NCBI GenBank assembly: GCA_947387575.1
Contig: CANDOC010000002.1
Location: 126,501 to 190,500, forward strand
Length of the DNA: 64,000 nucleotides
Source of the DNA: Spongorhabdus nitratireducens
GTDB taxonomy: Bacteria; Pseudomonadota; Gammaproteobacteria; Pseudomonadales; Endozoicomonadaceae
Direction: 5' to 3'
In this document: positions 17,273 to 25,497 of the stretch, one piece after another
How the letters are laid out: the number at the start of each line of letters is the position of its first letter
Numbering within the stretch: the first letter of the stretch is position 1
The notes under the pieces: generated by a model
Told to the model about the DNA's origin: nothing
What the model saw: only the letters and a program-made list of their open reading frames with translations
The model's database searches: none
Program-made: the position numbers and the translations under genes

Positions 17273-17415
17273 TGACCTGAAGAACCCCTGATACTATCCC
17301 CCTTCTCGACTGCAAAGCCCTGAAGGGGGTAACTGAACGCTGAGCTTGCGTGAAAGCCCGGAAGATCAGGTTTGAAATAGCTTTATAGCCAGAGCTGAGA
17401 ATAGCAATATAAACA

Positions 17416-18279
17416 ATGAAACCTGCGAATAGTTTAGCTAACAACTCCGAATCCAGGACGCAGTTGACTGCCACTCCTTTTGCTAACCATAACAATACCA
17501 AAATACGAGAGCTGGAAATAACGGTTACAAATAAGTGTAACTTGAAGTGCCGAGGTTGTGGCTTCAATGTTCCCAATCAGATTCCAGCTGTACAGGGCAA
17601 TGGTATAGAGCAGCACATTACCTCCCTGAAAGCACTCAAAGCCCTTGGTTTGTCGATAGGGAAAGTTGTCGTGGTAGGTGGTGAGGCCACCTTGGCAAAA
17701 TCATTGGGTGAATACATCAAAAGAATTATTTCGGTTGGGATCAGTGAAGAAGTTGAGTTAGTGACAAATGGTTTATACCCTCAAGGGCTTGGCAATGATG
17801 TTCTGAGCTTGCTGGATAGTGTCGTAATCAGTGATTATATTTGCACAGATAAATTTGAGAATTTGTGGAGAGCATACTTAAAAACACGTGGTTTTCAGGG
17901 ATATATAGACTTTCGTCGAAAAGATGCATGGGATGATCTGATAAGTGAAGTCAAAAACTCTCGTGATGAAACCACTTTGCACTGGAGTAAATGTTTTTAT
18001 CGAAGATATGATGTGACCCTGGAAAGAGGACGGCTATTTTCATGCTCTCGCATTGCCAAAAAGAAATGGGATAACCAGGGCCTGCTGATAAATTCAAAAA
18101 CCAAATTGTATGAGATACAAAATTATTTGATCTCAGTGCAGCCAAAGGAAGCATGTTATTCATGTGCTACAGTCGGTAATTTTTCTCAGATCCCTGTTGC
18201 TGAGCAAATCGATACCAGCCTCAGCAAAATTGTTCTTAAAACCGAAGCATTTATGGAAAAGGCCGTAAATAATGGATAA
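17416..18279 (+). CDS. Radical SAM enzyme with C-terminal auxiliary-cluster cysteines, island gene
   Basis: The 287-residue protein has the radical SAM CxxxCxxC motif (Cys41, Cys45, Cys48 in KCNLKCRGCGF), a GGE motif at 88-90 in VVVVGGEATL and a TNG at 118-120, all typical of the partial TIM barrel. The C-terminal part has four spaced cysteines (193, 210, 247, 250), which could bind an auxiliary iron-sulfur cluster as in SPASM/twitch proteins. The substrate is unknown. The gene overlaps the next one by 8 bases, so the two proteins are very probably made together. Base composition is A+T-rich. No peptide precursor is evident directly upstream except the 47-residue Asn/Gln-rich peptide. Confidence 0.85.
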   Translation: MKPANSLANNSESRTQLTATPFANHNNTKIRELEITVTNKCNLKCRGCGFNVPNQIPAVQGNGIEQHITSLKALKALGLSIGKVVVVGGEATLAKSLGEYIKRIISVGISEEVELVTNGLYPQGLGNDVLSLLDSVVISDYICTDKFENLWRAYLKTRGFQGYIDFRRKDAWDDLISEVKNSRDETTLHWSKCFYRRYDVTLERGRLFSCSRIAKKKWDNQGLLINSKTKLYEIQNYLISVQPKEACYSCATVGNFSQIPVAEQIDTSLSKIVLKTEAFMEKAVNNG

Positions 18280-19393
18280 TAACGAACTCTATTATGTCGT
18301 CGGTATAGCGGGTTCAGGAAAAACCAGTGTTTGCAAGCAGTTAGCCGAAAGCGTCTATGATGGCGTAGCAATACAGACATCCGGAAGATTTAAAGACTAT
18401 ATAAAGGCAGAAGGAATTAAGGATATAAAAACCCTGAACGCCATTTCAGAGGGAAAACGTGAATCATTAATTAATGACGTCCACCGTCAATTTGAGCTTG
18501 ATAAATCAGCTAATCCCTATACTTTCTTAGATGGGCACATGCTGGTAAAAAACTCACAAACAGGAAAAAATGTTAATGCAATGCCTACAAAGAATAGAGG
18601 GATAACCACAGGCATTATATTTCTGAATACGCCATCCAGACTGATATCAGACAATGTTAGAAGAGATAACAGACATAATAGTAGAAAAAGAGTGGAGCTG
18701 GACATTCATGAATTAATGGCATTATCTGAAGCAGAGTTCCAGGCCGCCGAGGATTACTGCTTAAGGAAAAAATTGAAATTCGGAATCCTGGAAAATATCG
18801 ATATAAGCAGGAGAAAGTATAGTTCTGTACAATATATCAACAACTACTATCTCCCCTATGACTTCAGGTTGAGATCTTGCTATCTATCACAATTCGACCA
18901 GAACCTATTGCCATCTGAGCTACGCCACCAACATTACACCCTTGGAAGTATGTTGGTCTCCCCCTTCCTAAATAAAACAGGGATGGAAGAAGATGAATAT
19001 CAAATAATGTCTGTACCAAGGTCAGGAAATTTTATTGCAAATGGTTTTGCTTCGAATTTTAATGGACGATTTTTACAATCTGATTGTAGTGTAAGCTTTG
19101 AAAGAGAATTAGATTTTGATAAACCGATAATTATCATCGATTCTGTTATCGATTCAGGAAATACTATACATAAAATATTAAAGAGGCTGCCAGATAATTT
19201 TAATCAACCGGTACACGTAATATGCTTGGCAATCAATATCAAGTCACTGGATTTAGTTAAATCCATGGAAGCCACTGCCTCCTTCCACTGTTTAGGTTTT
19301 TCAAATAAAGAGGTTAGACCTGAAAGAAATCTGGATATGGGTGCGCGCTTATTTGGAACACTGGAAAAACACGCAGAGCTGGGACTTATTTGA
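18272..19393 (+). CDS. P-loop kinase fused to a uracil-phosphoribosyltransferase-like domain
   Basis: The 373-residue protein has two parts. Residues 1-190 form a P-loop nucleotide-kinase-like domain with Walker A GIAGSGKTS at 11-19, the acidic FLDGHM at 85-90 and an arginine-rich lid (NVRRDNRHNSRKR). Residues 200-373 resemble a type I phosphoribosyltransferase. IMSVPRSGN at 245-253 corresponds to the substrate loop, IIIIDSVIDSGNT at 286-298 to the PRPP loop, and GARLFGT at 357-363 to the GDRxFGT end of uracil phosphoribosyltransferase. The order kinase-then-UPRT recalls uridine kinase/UPRT fusions of plants, but this kinase half is not obviously a uridine kinase. It is translationally coupled to the radical SAM gene. 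Confidence 0.78.
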   Translation: MDNNELYYVVGIAGSGKTSVCKQLAESVYDGVAIQTSGRFKDYIKAEGIKDIKTLNAISEGKRESLINDVHRQFELDKSANPYTFLDGHMLVKNSQTGKNVNAMPTKNRGITTGIIFLNTPSRLISDNVRRDNRHNSRKRVELDIHELMALSEAEFQAAEDYCLRKKLKFGILENIDISRRKYSSVQYINNYYLPYDFRLRSCYLSQFDQNLLPSELRHQHYTLGSMLVSPFLNKTGMEEDEYQIMSVPRSGNFIANGFASNFNGRFLQSDCSVSFERELDFDKPIIIIDSVIDSGNTIHKILKRLPDNFNQPVHVICLAINIKSLDLVKSMEATASFHCLGFSNKEVRPERNLDMGARLFGTLEKHAELGLI

Positions 19394-19812
19394 ACGTTTA
19401 GGCTGGGAAAAGAACCTACTCCATTTGAGGAACTTATCTCAGCCTGAAAAGTCACACTTCGGAATATCTATATACAGCTCAGCTCTCCCCCCTGCAGATG
19501 CTCCAACTACAGCCAATATCAATCCATCAATAATAAACCTTAAAATGCCTTACCTGCCATACTGCTTCGGCGGCATCTCCTGCTTTTCTTCGATGGTTAT
19601 AGTTTGGGGGCTGGTCACTTGAATTTAGCGCTTACATCTTTTCGTCTTTCACAGTTAGACTGCCGTTGCACACCTCAACAATACTTTTGCATCATTGACT
19701 GCATCTATCAGATGACTTCATGCCACAGCCTCCTACAGAAAAAGTAGACAGATAAATCAACTTTAAACGACATGTTTGTTCACTCAACAAAAAACAAAGA
19801 CAGCACACCATC
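19394..19812. other. Intergenic region at the right edge of the island
   Basis: There is no convincing gene here. A short minus-strand frame (19439-19618, GTG start) reads a hydrophobic stretch but is interrupted by an in-frame TAA at codon 23, so it may be a broken small membrane-protein gene. Sequence shared with the left acs remnant begins near 19809. Confidence 0.4.
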
Positions 19813-19818
19813 TATACT
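19813..19818 (+). promoter_or_regulatory. Probable -10 element of acs
   Basis: TATACT lies 36 bases before the acs start codon and is preserved in the decayed copy at the left island edge. No good -35 hexamer is seen at the usual distance, suggesting activator dependence. Homology between the two copies begins just upstream of this element. Confidence 0.4.
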
Positions 19819-19853
19819 TTGCCGCGCTGTTTCAAAACCCATTGGGAGTTTCC

Positions 19854-21809
19854 ATGCCAGATTATTGCAGTTATCCGGTCGACCCCGCACTGGCGGCTAA
19901 TGCCAGAGTTAATGCCCGCGAGCGAAAGGCGCTGTATCAACAATCTGTTAATGACCCCGAAGGTTTCTGGCGTGAGCAGGCAGCATGTATCGACTGGTTC
20001 CGTCCGTTTACAACCGTCAAAAACACCAGCTGGGAACCCGGCAATATTTCTATTAAATGGTATGAAGACGGCACAACCAATGTCAGCTGGAATTGTATTG
20101 ACCGGCATCTGGAATCACGGAGCGATCAGATTGCCATTTACTGGGAACCCGATGAGCCGGGTCCAGGACTGAAAGTGACCTATCGTGAGCTGCATCAAAA
20201 GGTTTGCCGCCTCGCCAATGTGCTGAAATCACTGGGAGTTGGCAAAGGTGATGTAGTTGCGATCTACATGCCCATGGTCGTTGAAACCGTGGTAGCCATG
20301 CAGGCCTGTGCCAGAATCGGGGCTATTCATTCAGTAGTATTTGGCGGGTTCTCTCCCGAAGCACTGGCCGGACGCATTGTTGATAGCAGCGCTAAAGTCA
20401 TCCTGACAGCTAACGAAGGTGTTCGGGGTGGCAAGCGTATTCTCCTGAAGCAGAATGTCGATGAAGCACTGCAGCATCAGGAAATCACATCGGTTCAGCA
20501 TGTTCTGGTACTAAAGCACACAGACACTGAAGTGGCATGGGATCCTGCAAGAGATCTGGACTGGCAGACCTCTGTCGACGGCACATCCGATGATTGCCCG
20601 CCGGAAGATATGGAAGCTGAAGCACCACTGTTTATTCTTTATACCTCCGGTTCCACAGGGAAACCCAAAGGGCTTTTGCATACGACGGGTGGCTATCTCA
20701 CCTATGTCACTATGACCTTTCGCTATGTCTTTGACTATCGTGAAGGCGATATTTTCTGGTGCAATGCCGATGCCGGCTGGATAACCGGACATACCTATCT
20801 TGCATACGGCCCTCTCAGTAATGGCGCTACGGTGGTTATTCATGAAGGGGTACCGAATTATCCCTCAACCAATCGTATGAGCGAGATTATTGACCGTTAC
20901 CGGGTCAATATTCTCTACACGGCCCCCACTGCGATCAGAGCACTGATGGCGCAGGGCGAAGATGCTATTGAAGGAACTGACCGAAGCAGTCTGCGGTTAC
21001 TGGGTACCGTGGGTGAACCCATTAATCCGGAAGCCTGGGTCTGGTATCGCAACACCATTGGCAATGAACGCTGCCCGGTGATTGATACCTGGTGGCAGAC
21101 TGAAACCGGCGCAGCCATGATTGCACCACTTCCCGGAGCCAATACATTAAAACCGGGTTCTGCAACCGAGCCCCTGTTCGGTATTCAACCTGCGCTGGTT
21201 GATAATGAAGGACAGATTCAGCAGGGTGCCTGCTCCGGCAATCTGGTAATACTCGATAGCTGGCCCGGTCAGGCCCGAACCATCTATGGCGATCATCAGC
21301 GGTTCGAACAAACTTATTTCTTAACCTTCAAAGGTATGTACTGTACCGGTGATGGTGCCCGCCGCGATGAAGACAATGACTACTGGATTACCGGCCGGGT
21401 GGATGATGTGCTGAATGTTTCCGGTCACCGCATGGGCACTGCTGAAATTGAAAGCGCGCTGGTATCACACCCGGCGGTTGCCGAAGCGGCGGTTGTTGGT
21501 TATCCACATGCGATAAAAGGCCAGGGGATTTATGCCTATGTCAGCCTGATGCAGGATGCCGAGTTTGGCTCTGAACTGGAGCATGAGCTAAGGAAGTGGG
21601 TGGAGCATGAAATCGGGGCAATAGCCAAACCGGATATTCTTCAACATGCCCCAGGATTACCTAAAACCCGCTCGGGCAAAATTATGCGTCGGATTCTTCG
21701 CAAAATAGCCGATGGCGAATACGATCACCTTGGGGATACATCTACTCTCGCTGATCCCTCAGTCGTTACAGCACTGATCAGCGGACACAGTGATATGACC
21801 GCAGCCTGA
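19854..21809 (+). CDS. acs: Acetyl-CoA synthetase
   Basis: Acs activates acetate to acetyl-CoA through acetyl-AMP in the cytoplasm. The ATG at 19854, with GGGAG six bases upstream, gives 651 residues, the length of E. coli Acs; upstream in-frame sequence is rejected. Visible motifs are the AMP-binding P-loop [12 protein letters not shown], the WWQTETG signature of acetyl-CoA synthetases, [20 protein letters not shown], and the C-terminal catalytic/acetylation lysine in [10 protein letters not shown] second, decayed copy of its first 140 bases lies 4.8 kb upstream, at the other side of the accessory island. It converges on the Dcu carrier gene through a shared terminator. Confidence 0.96.
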   Translation: MPDYCSYPVDPALAANARVNARERKALYQQSVNDPEGFWREQAACIDWFRPFTTVKNTSWEPGNISIKWYEDGTTNVSWNCIDRHLESRSDQIAIYWEPDEPGPGLKVTYRELHQKVCRLANVLKSLGVGKGDVVAIYMPMVVETVVAMQACARIGAIHSVVFGGFSPEALAGRIVDSSAKVILTANEGVRGGKRILLKQNVDEALQHQEITSVQHVLVLKHTDTEVAWDPARDLDWQTSVDGTSDDCPPEDMEAEAPLFILYTSGSTGKPKGLLHTTGGYLTYVTMTFRYVFDYREGDIFWCNADAGWITGHTYLAYGPLSNGATVVIHEGVPNYPSTNRMSEIIDRYRVNILYTAPTAIRALMAQGEDAIEGTDRSSLRLLGTVGEPINPEAWVWYRNTIGNERCPVIDTWWQTETGAAMIAPLPGANTLKPGSATEPLFGIQPALVDNEGQIQQGACSGNLVILDSWPGQARTIYGDHQRFEQTYFLTFKGMYCTGDGARRDEDNDYWITGRVDDVLNVSGHRMGTAEIESALVSHPAVAEAAVVGYPHAIKGQGIYAYVSLMQDAEFGSELEHELRKWVEHEIGAIAKPDILQHAPGLPKTRSGKIMRRILRKIADGEYDHLGDTSTLADPSVVTALISGHSDMTAA

Positions 21810-21828
21810 GCTCTTCGTACTCAAAATC

Positions 21829-21865
21829 TTTATTGATCCCTGCACAATTTGCAGGGATCAATAAA
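21829..21865. terminator. Bidirectional terminator between acs and the Dcu gene
   Basis: A 16-bp perfect stem (TTTATTGATCCCTGCA and its complement) closes a 5-base loop. One arm contains the stop codon and last codons of the Dcu-type gene on the minus strand, so the hairpin is partly coding. Confidence 0.9.
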
Positions 21866-23183
21866 GTGCACTGACAAATATAAACCCCAGCACCACACCC
21901 AGAATAATGGCAATCACGCCTGGCAGCATAAAACTGTGGTTAAAAACAAAACGTCCTATGCGAGTACTACCGGTAATATCAAATCCGATAGCTGCAATAA
22001 TCGGCGGATAGTTGGGAACAAAGAAATAGCCATTTACCGCCGGGAACATTGCTATCAGCATATATCCCGGAATCCCCAATGCAATCCCGAGAGGTACCAG
22101 AGCCGTGACCGTTGCCGCCTGGCTGTTGACCATGATGGACAGTACAAACAGTGCCAGTGCGAAAGTCCATGGCGCCGTAGTCACCAGATTTTCAATTGAC
22201 TCGCTGAATACATCCATATGGCCGTTGAAGAATGAGTCCCCCATCCAGGCAATACCAAAAATTGCCATCACAGCCTGAGCACCGGACATAAAGACACTGC
22301 CCAGCGCCACATCACTGGCTTGCGCCCTGCACAGCAGAAAAATAGCCGCCGCAACCGTCAGCATGACCATTTCTATGGTGTGAGCCATGCCCATCCGAAC
22401 AATACCATCAGGTGTATCAAAGGTGGGGCGTAACTCAGGGAATGAACCAAAGATAACGACGCCAAGAGCGCCCATCAGAAACAGCACCACCGAAAGTTTG
22501 GCCCCGGGGCGAACTTCACTCGTTTGCTGTCCGGAGCCATGTTCCATTCTTTTCCGAAAAACAGGATCCGCCAGACGGCGCTGATATTCAGGATCCTTAT
22601 CCAGATCGATGCCCTGCCGGTTGGCAAAGAAAGCGGCAATCAGCACCGCAATAATGGTAGCAGGCAAAGTGATGACCAGAATATCCAGCAATTCATAACC
22701 GGAAGGAGACAGCAGAGCCACCAGGGCCACGGTCGCTGCTGATATCGGGCAGGCAGTAATGGCCTGCTGAGAGGCAATTACCGCAATACTCAGCGGCCGC
22801 TCGGGTCGAACACCGGTCTTTCTGGCCACCTCGGCGATAACCGGCAACACTGAGTAAGCCACATGGCCGGTTCCGGCAAAAAAGGTAAAGGTATAAGTTA
22901 CCAGTGGTCCCAGAAACGTAATTTTGTCCGGATTACGCCGCAGCACTCGCTCAGCAACGCCTACCAGATAACTTAACCCGCCAGCAGCCTGTAACACTGA
23001 AGCGGCAGCCACAACTGACATCATCATCAGCATGACATTAATCGGAGGAGAGGTCGGCTCCAGCCCAAACCCGAAAGCCAGAATAGCCAGACCGAGTCCA
23101 CCCATGGCACCCAAACCAATACCACCGACTCGGGCACCCACAAGAATACATGCAATGACAATCAGAAACTGCAGCCAGAACAT
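21858..23183 (-). CDS. DcuA/DcuB-family C4-dicarboxylate carrier
   Basis: This inner-membrane carrier exchanges fumarate, malate, aspartate or succinate in the family's characterised members. The ATG at 23183 gives 441 residues, the family length. The opening LQFLIVIACILVGARVGGIG, then LRRNPDKITFLGPLVTY and FAGTGHVAYSVLPVIAEVA, are close to DcuA/DcuB, as is AITACPISAATVALV. About ten membrane segments are visible. Whether it is DcuA-like or DcuB-like cannot be settled from the sequence alone. A frame extending 15 codons upstream is rejected because it places polar sequence before the first membrane helix. Its role may be anaplerotic or anaerobic fumarate respiration. Confidence 0.88.
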   Translation of the reverse strand: MFWLQFLIVIACILVGARVGGIGLGAMGGLGLAILAFGFGLEPTSPPINVMLMMMSVVAAASVLQAAGGLSYLVGVAERVLRRNPDKITFLGPLVTYTFTFFAGTGHVAYSVLPVIAEVARKTGVRPERPLSIAVIASQQAITACPISAATVALVALLSPSGYELLDILVITLPATIIAVLIAAFFANRQGIDLDKDPEYQRRLADPVFRKRMEHGSGQQTSEVRPGAKLSVVLFLMGALGVVIFGSFPELRPTFDTPDGIVRMGMAHTIEMVMLTVAAAIFLLCRAQASDVALGSVFMSGAQAVMAIFGIAWMGDSFFNGHMDVFSESIENLVTTAPWTFALALFVLSIMVNSQAATVTALVPLGIALGIPGYMLIAMFPAVNGYFFVPNYPPIIAAIGFDITGSTRIGRFVFNHSFMLPGVIAIILGVVLGFIFVSALY

Positions 23184-23323
23184 AAATAGCCAACTCTGTT
23201 GCGTGCTTGTGCAGGCACGGGAAATCACAGAACAGGGAACAAGTATATGAAAGGAAATCCAGACACGAATAACAGCAACTTAATAAAACAAACAAGTCTC
23301 ATGACAGAAGTGGATTTTGAGCT

Positions 23324-23397
23324 TTATCCACACCACCATCCTGTTGATAAGTTGTTCACAAAAACCCTGAAAAAACCTGTGGTATAGCTGTGGATAA
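23324..23397. promoter_or_regulatory. Cluster of DnaA-box sequences
   Basis: Two perfect DnaA boxes, TTATCCACA (23324-23332) and its inverse TGTGGATAA (23389-23397), flank a near-match in inverse orientation (TGTTGATAA, 23342-23350) and TTGTTCACA (23352-23360). An A+T-rich stretch follows. The region is the 424-bp gap between the Dcu gene and an unknown gene. It is not near dnaA, gyrB or mnmG, so it is more likely a DnaA-binding regulatory or titration locus than oriC. Confidence 0.5.
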
Positions 23398-23518
23398 GCA
23401 CGAAAAATCCTTTATTAACAACGAGTTAATATATAGGTGAAATATTGACCACAACCCTGCAAGTAAAAATACAGTTCAGGCCTTTTCTTTTAAAGATATT
23501 CACAACAGATATAAAAAA

Positions 23519-23547
23519 TCCGCTCATCGTGATATCGGATGAACGGA
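23519..23547 (-). terminator. Terminator of the minus-strand unknown gene pair
   Basis: Read on the minus strand, TCCGTTCATC pairs with GATGAGCGGA (one U-G wobble) and is followed by TTTTTTA. This is a typical rho-independent terminator placed 60 bases after the stop of the 114-residue protein gene. Confidence 0.8.
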
Positions 23548-23607
23548 CTCTATTTGCGGGTATTTTGACAGTTTGTCCGGTGATATAGGGGACGTTCTTA
23601 GTAATTA

Positions 23608-23952
23608 TTATTCTTTGAAAAGAGATCCTACCGCCTGCAATGCCTGCATCTCAGTCATACACAATTGCTGCAGCTCTTCCCGGGACTCTTCACTTAAATT
23701 CAGCAGTTGGGCACTCATAACTTCCGCTTCATGCCAGCGTTTCTGTTGCATATACTCTGGAAAACAGCTATCCAGACGATTGGCAATTTTCTCCTGTTTG
23801 GCACGCAGTGAAACCATGACCGGAACCAGTATCGTGGATTCTCCCTCTTCAGAAGGTCTGGCAGCCAGGTAACAAACCAGGGTTGCCGCCAGACGTTCGC
23901 AGGTGCTTCTCAGATACAGCAGGCACAGGTAGAGCTCATCCTTTTCGCTCAT
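23608..23952 (-). CDS. Unknown helical cytoplasmic protein, 114 residues
   Basis: I do not recognise this protein. It begins MSEKDELYLCLLYLRSTCER, is entirely helical, has no signal peptide and contains amphipathic stretches such as EKIANRLDSCFPEYMQQK. The ATG at 23952 is chosen because GAGGG lies seven bases upstream; the frame could be extended 36 codons but without a ribosome-binding site. It follows the secreted unknown protein gene by 73 bases on the same strand and ends before a strong terminator, so the two genes probably form an operon. Confidence 0.7.
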   Translation of the reverse strand: MSEKDELYLCLLYLRSTCERLAATLVCYLAARPSEEGESTILVPVMVSLRAKQEKIANRLDSCFPEYMQQKRWHEAEVMSAQLLNLSEESREELQQLCMTEMQALQAVGSLFKE

Positions 23953-24025
23953 CGCAATTCCCTCAATTGGCGCATGCGTACTTTCCACTATACGCAGGTG
24001 CCGGGGGATGGCAAAGCGATGAAGA

Positions 24026-24985
24026 TTACCTTGAAGCCTGAAGCAAACCCCAGTCATCATAGTGCATATGGAGAAAACGGCGCTGTTTGAGCTGTGCTGC
24101 GGTCAGATCAGCCAGCCCCATTTCAGCCCAGCGGGCAGAAGAAAAAGGATGACTGCCTAATACTGCCAGCTCGACATAAGCCTTCAAGTTATCACTGCCC
24201 TGCGCGGATTGAAGTACTGCAATCTGCTGCTCTATGCCTGCCAGCCTGCCGGCCTTCAAGGCATTGAAAAATTTCGGTGCCGCCTCTGCAAAATAAACCT
24301 TCACAACGGGCCTGTTAATAAAGGTAGTCAGCTCTGTACCCGCTCCCTTGATATCCAGAATGGATTTGAGCCGATCACACTCTTCCTCGACAATACACTG
24401 GACAGCTACACGGTGTTCCAGCACCTTGTCATAAACCCGCTGTTGCGGCTGGGCTCCACAGCATTCGATCATCACCAGTACCCGGGGATAGACTTCTGCA
24501 GAAGACTGCTGATAGCGGCGAATAACATCATCAATATACTGGCGATCATTCATGGTTGTTCTGATCTGGTACTCCCGGCCATACTCCCGAAAAGGCACTC
24601 GATAATCGACTATGGCTTCCCGATACTTTTTGCATGCATCCAGATAAGCCTGGGACTGATGTTTTTTTTCAGAAAAAGCCTCAGCCGCCAACGCCAGCCT
24701 GTCGAGAATAAATTCCCCTTCAATGGCATGTGCTGCGCACTCGGTTGCCAATAGCAATTTTTTAACAGACTCTTCGTTATTGAACGTCAGCTCCCCAGTA
24801 TCTACCGCAGCTTTCGCCCGGAGCAGAATAGCCAGACCTGCTGCACCTTCATCATGAATCTGGCGAATCCATTTTCTGGCCAGATCACTTTTGTCACTTG
24901 AGCACACACCCGCCAAAGGCCAGCACAGTGCAAGAATGAGAAATGCCAAGAGCCGCTGCTGAATATTTTTCTTAACTGCTTGCAT
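24026..24985 (-). CDS. Unknown exported protein, 319 residues
   Basis: A signal peptide is visible (hydrophobic LLAFLILALCWPLAGVCSS, residues about 12-30). The C in VCSS could make it a lipoprotein, but the lipobox is poor. The mature part is mostly helical, with charged segments (KKYREAIVDYRVPFREYGRE and RQYIDDVIRRYQQSSAE). A CC pair occurs near residue 172 and a later CIVEEECDRL. No catalytic motif was recognised. GAGG lies about seven bases before the ATG. It is the first gene of a likely two-gene operon. Confidence 0.7.
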   Translation of the reverse strand: MQAVKKNIQQRLLAFLILALCWPLAGVCSSDKSDLARKWIRQIHDEGAAGLAILLRAKAAVDTGELTFNNEESVKKLLLATECAAHAIEGEFILDRLALAAEAFSEKKHQSQAYLDACKKYREAIVDYRVPFREYGREYQIRTTMNDRQYIDDVIRRYQQSSAEVYPRVLVMIECCGAQPQQRVYDKVLEHRVAVQCIVEEECDRLKSILDIKGAGTELTTFINRPVVKVYFAEAAPKFFNALKAGRLAGIEQQIAVLQSAQGSDNLKAYVELAVLGSHPFSSARWAEMGLADLTAAQLKQRRFLHMHYDDWGLLQASR

Positions 24986-25070
24986 AACCACGCCTCGCCA
25001 AAATTTGAACCAGACAGGTAATAAAGCGTAGACAGGTTAGGCAATGCTGACGGGAGTTTTACACAAGAAA

Positions 25071-25095
25071 AAACGGAGCCCGATGGACTCCGTTT
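25071..25095 (-). terminator. Minus-strand terminator
   Basis: AAACGGAGCC pairs with GGACTCCGTTT (one bulged A) around a short loop, and the minus-strand transcript continues into a run of six U. It lies about 400 bases downstream of the rnz stop, beyond a possible short frame. It must end either an extended rnz transcript or a separate small RNA. Confidence 0.7.
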
Positions 25096-25109
25096 CAATA
25101 ACAAACGTA

Positions 25110-25202
25110 TTACTTTACACAATGTGCGGCAATGGTCTGGCTCAACCAGTATTTTCCTTTTACCTGGCGGCCGGGCTGTTTAAACAACCTTCTTGAACCC
25201 AC
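25110..25202 (-). CDS. Possible 30-residue basic small protein downstream of rnz
   Basis: A GTG preceded by AGGGA starts a 30-codon frame whose product begins (V/M)GSRRLFKQPGRQVKG, ends HCVK and is strongly basic. It stops 15 bases before a rho-independent terminator. The reasons to list it are the ribosome-binding site, the position directly before the terminator, and the otherwise unexplained 500-bp gap between rnz and the unknown exported protein gene. No homologue is known to me. It may equally be noncoding sequence of a small RNA. Confidence 0.25.
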   Translation of the reverse strand: MGSRRLFKQPGRQVKGKYWLSQTIAAHCVK

Positions 25203-25497
25203 CTGGCACGTTCCCTGTTCACCCGCAAAAAAGCATCCTGCAAAATAATCAGCTTGTCTGGCCTCTGTTATTTTTATTATGGCCGTCTACTTCCGTTTCT
25301 TTATATTTTTTCTTCCCTGTGCCTTGTATAGAGCAGGCAACGTGCCAAAAAAAAAATAATGCTTACGTTTCAAAGAGATAAGTACAAACCACTATCACTC
25401 AGATACAAAACGAATCTGAAAGTTGGCACAACTGTTACCGTAAAATCCTGCACTAAAGTAACACTTGCCCTTGGCGGTAACAGATTGCACACACTTT

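Noticed and set aside
17416-18279. Radical SAM gene as a viperin (prokaryotic viperin defence protein)
   Set aside because: The motif surroundings (CNLKCRGCGFNVPN) and C-terminal cysteines do not match viperin's CNYxCxFC and conserved C-terminal region.
19439-19618. Minus-strand small membrane-protein-like frame with an in-frame TAA
   Set aside because: Only 22 codons before the stop and no ribosome-binding site; noted as a possible broken gene but not supported enough to list.
15100-19800. Island as an integrative conjugative element or prophage
   Set aside because: No integrase, relaxase, structural or replication genes; the flanking duplicate is acs sequence, not a tRNA attachment site.
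23300-23400. Chromosomal replication origin
   Set aside because: Only three boxes, with no dnaA, dnaN, gyrB, mnmG or rpmH genes nearby.
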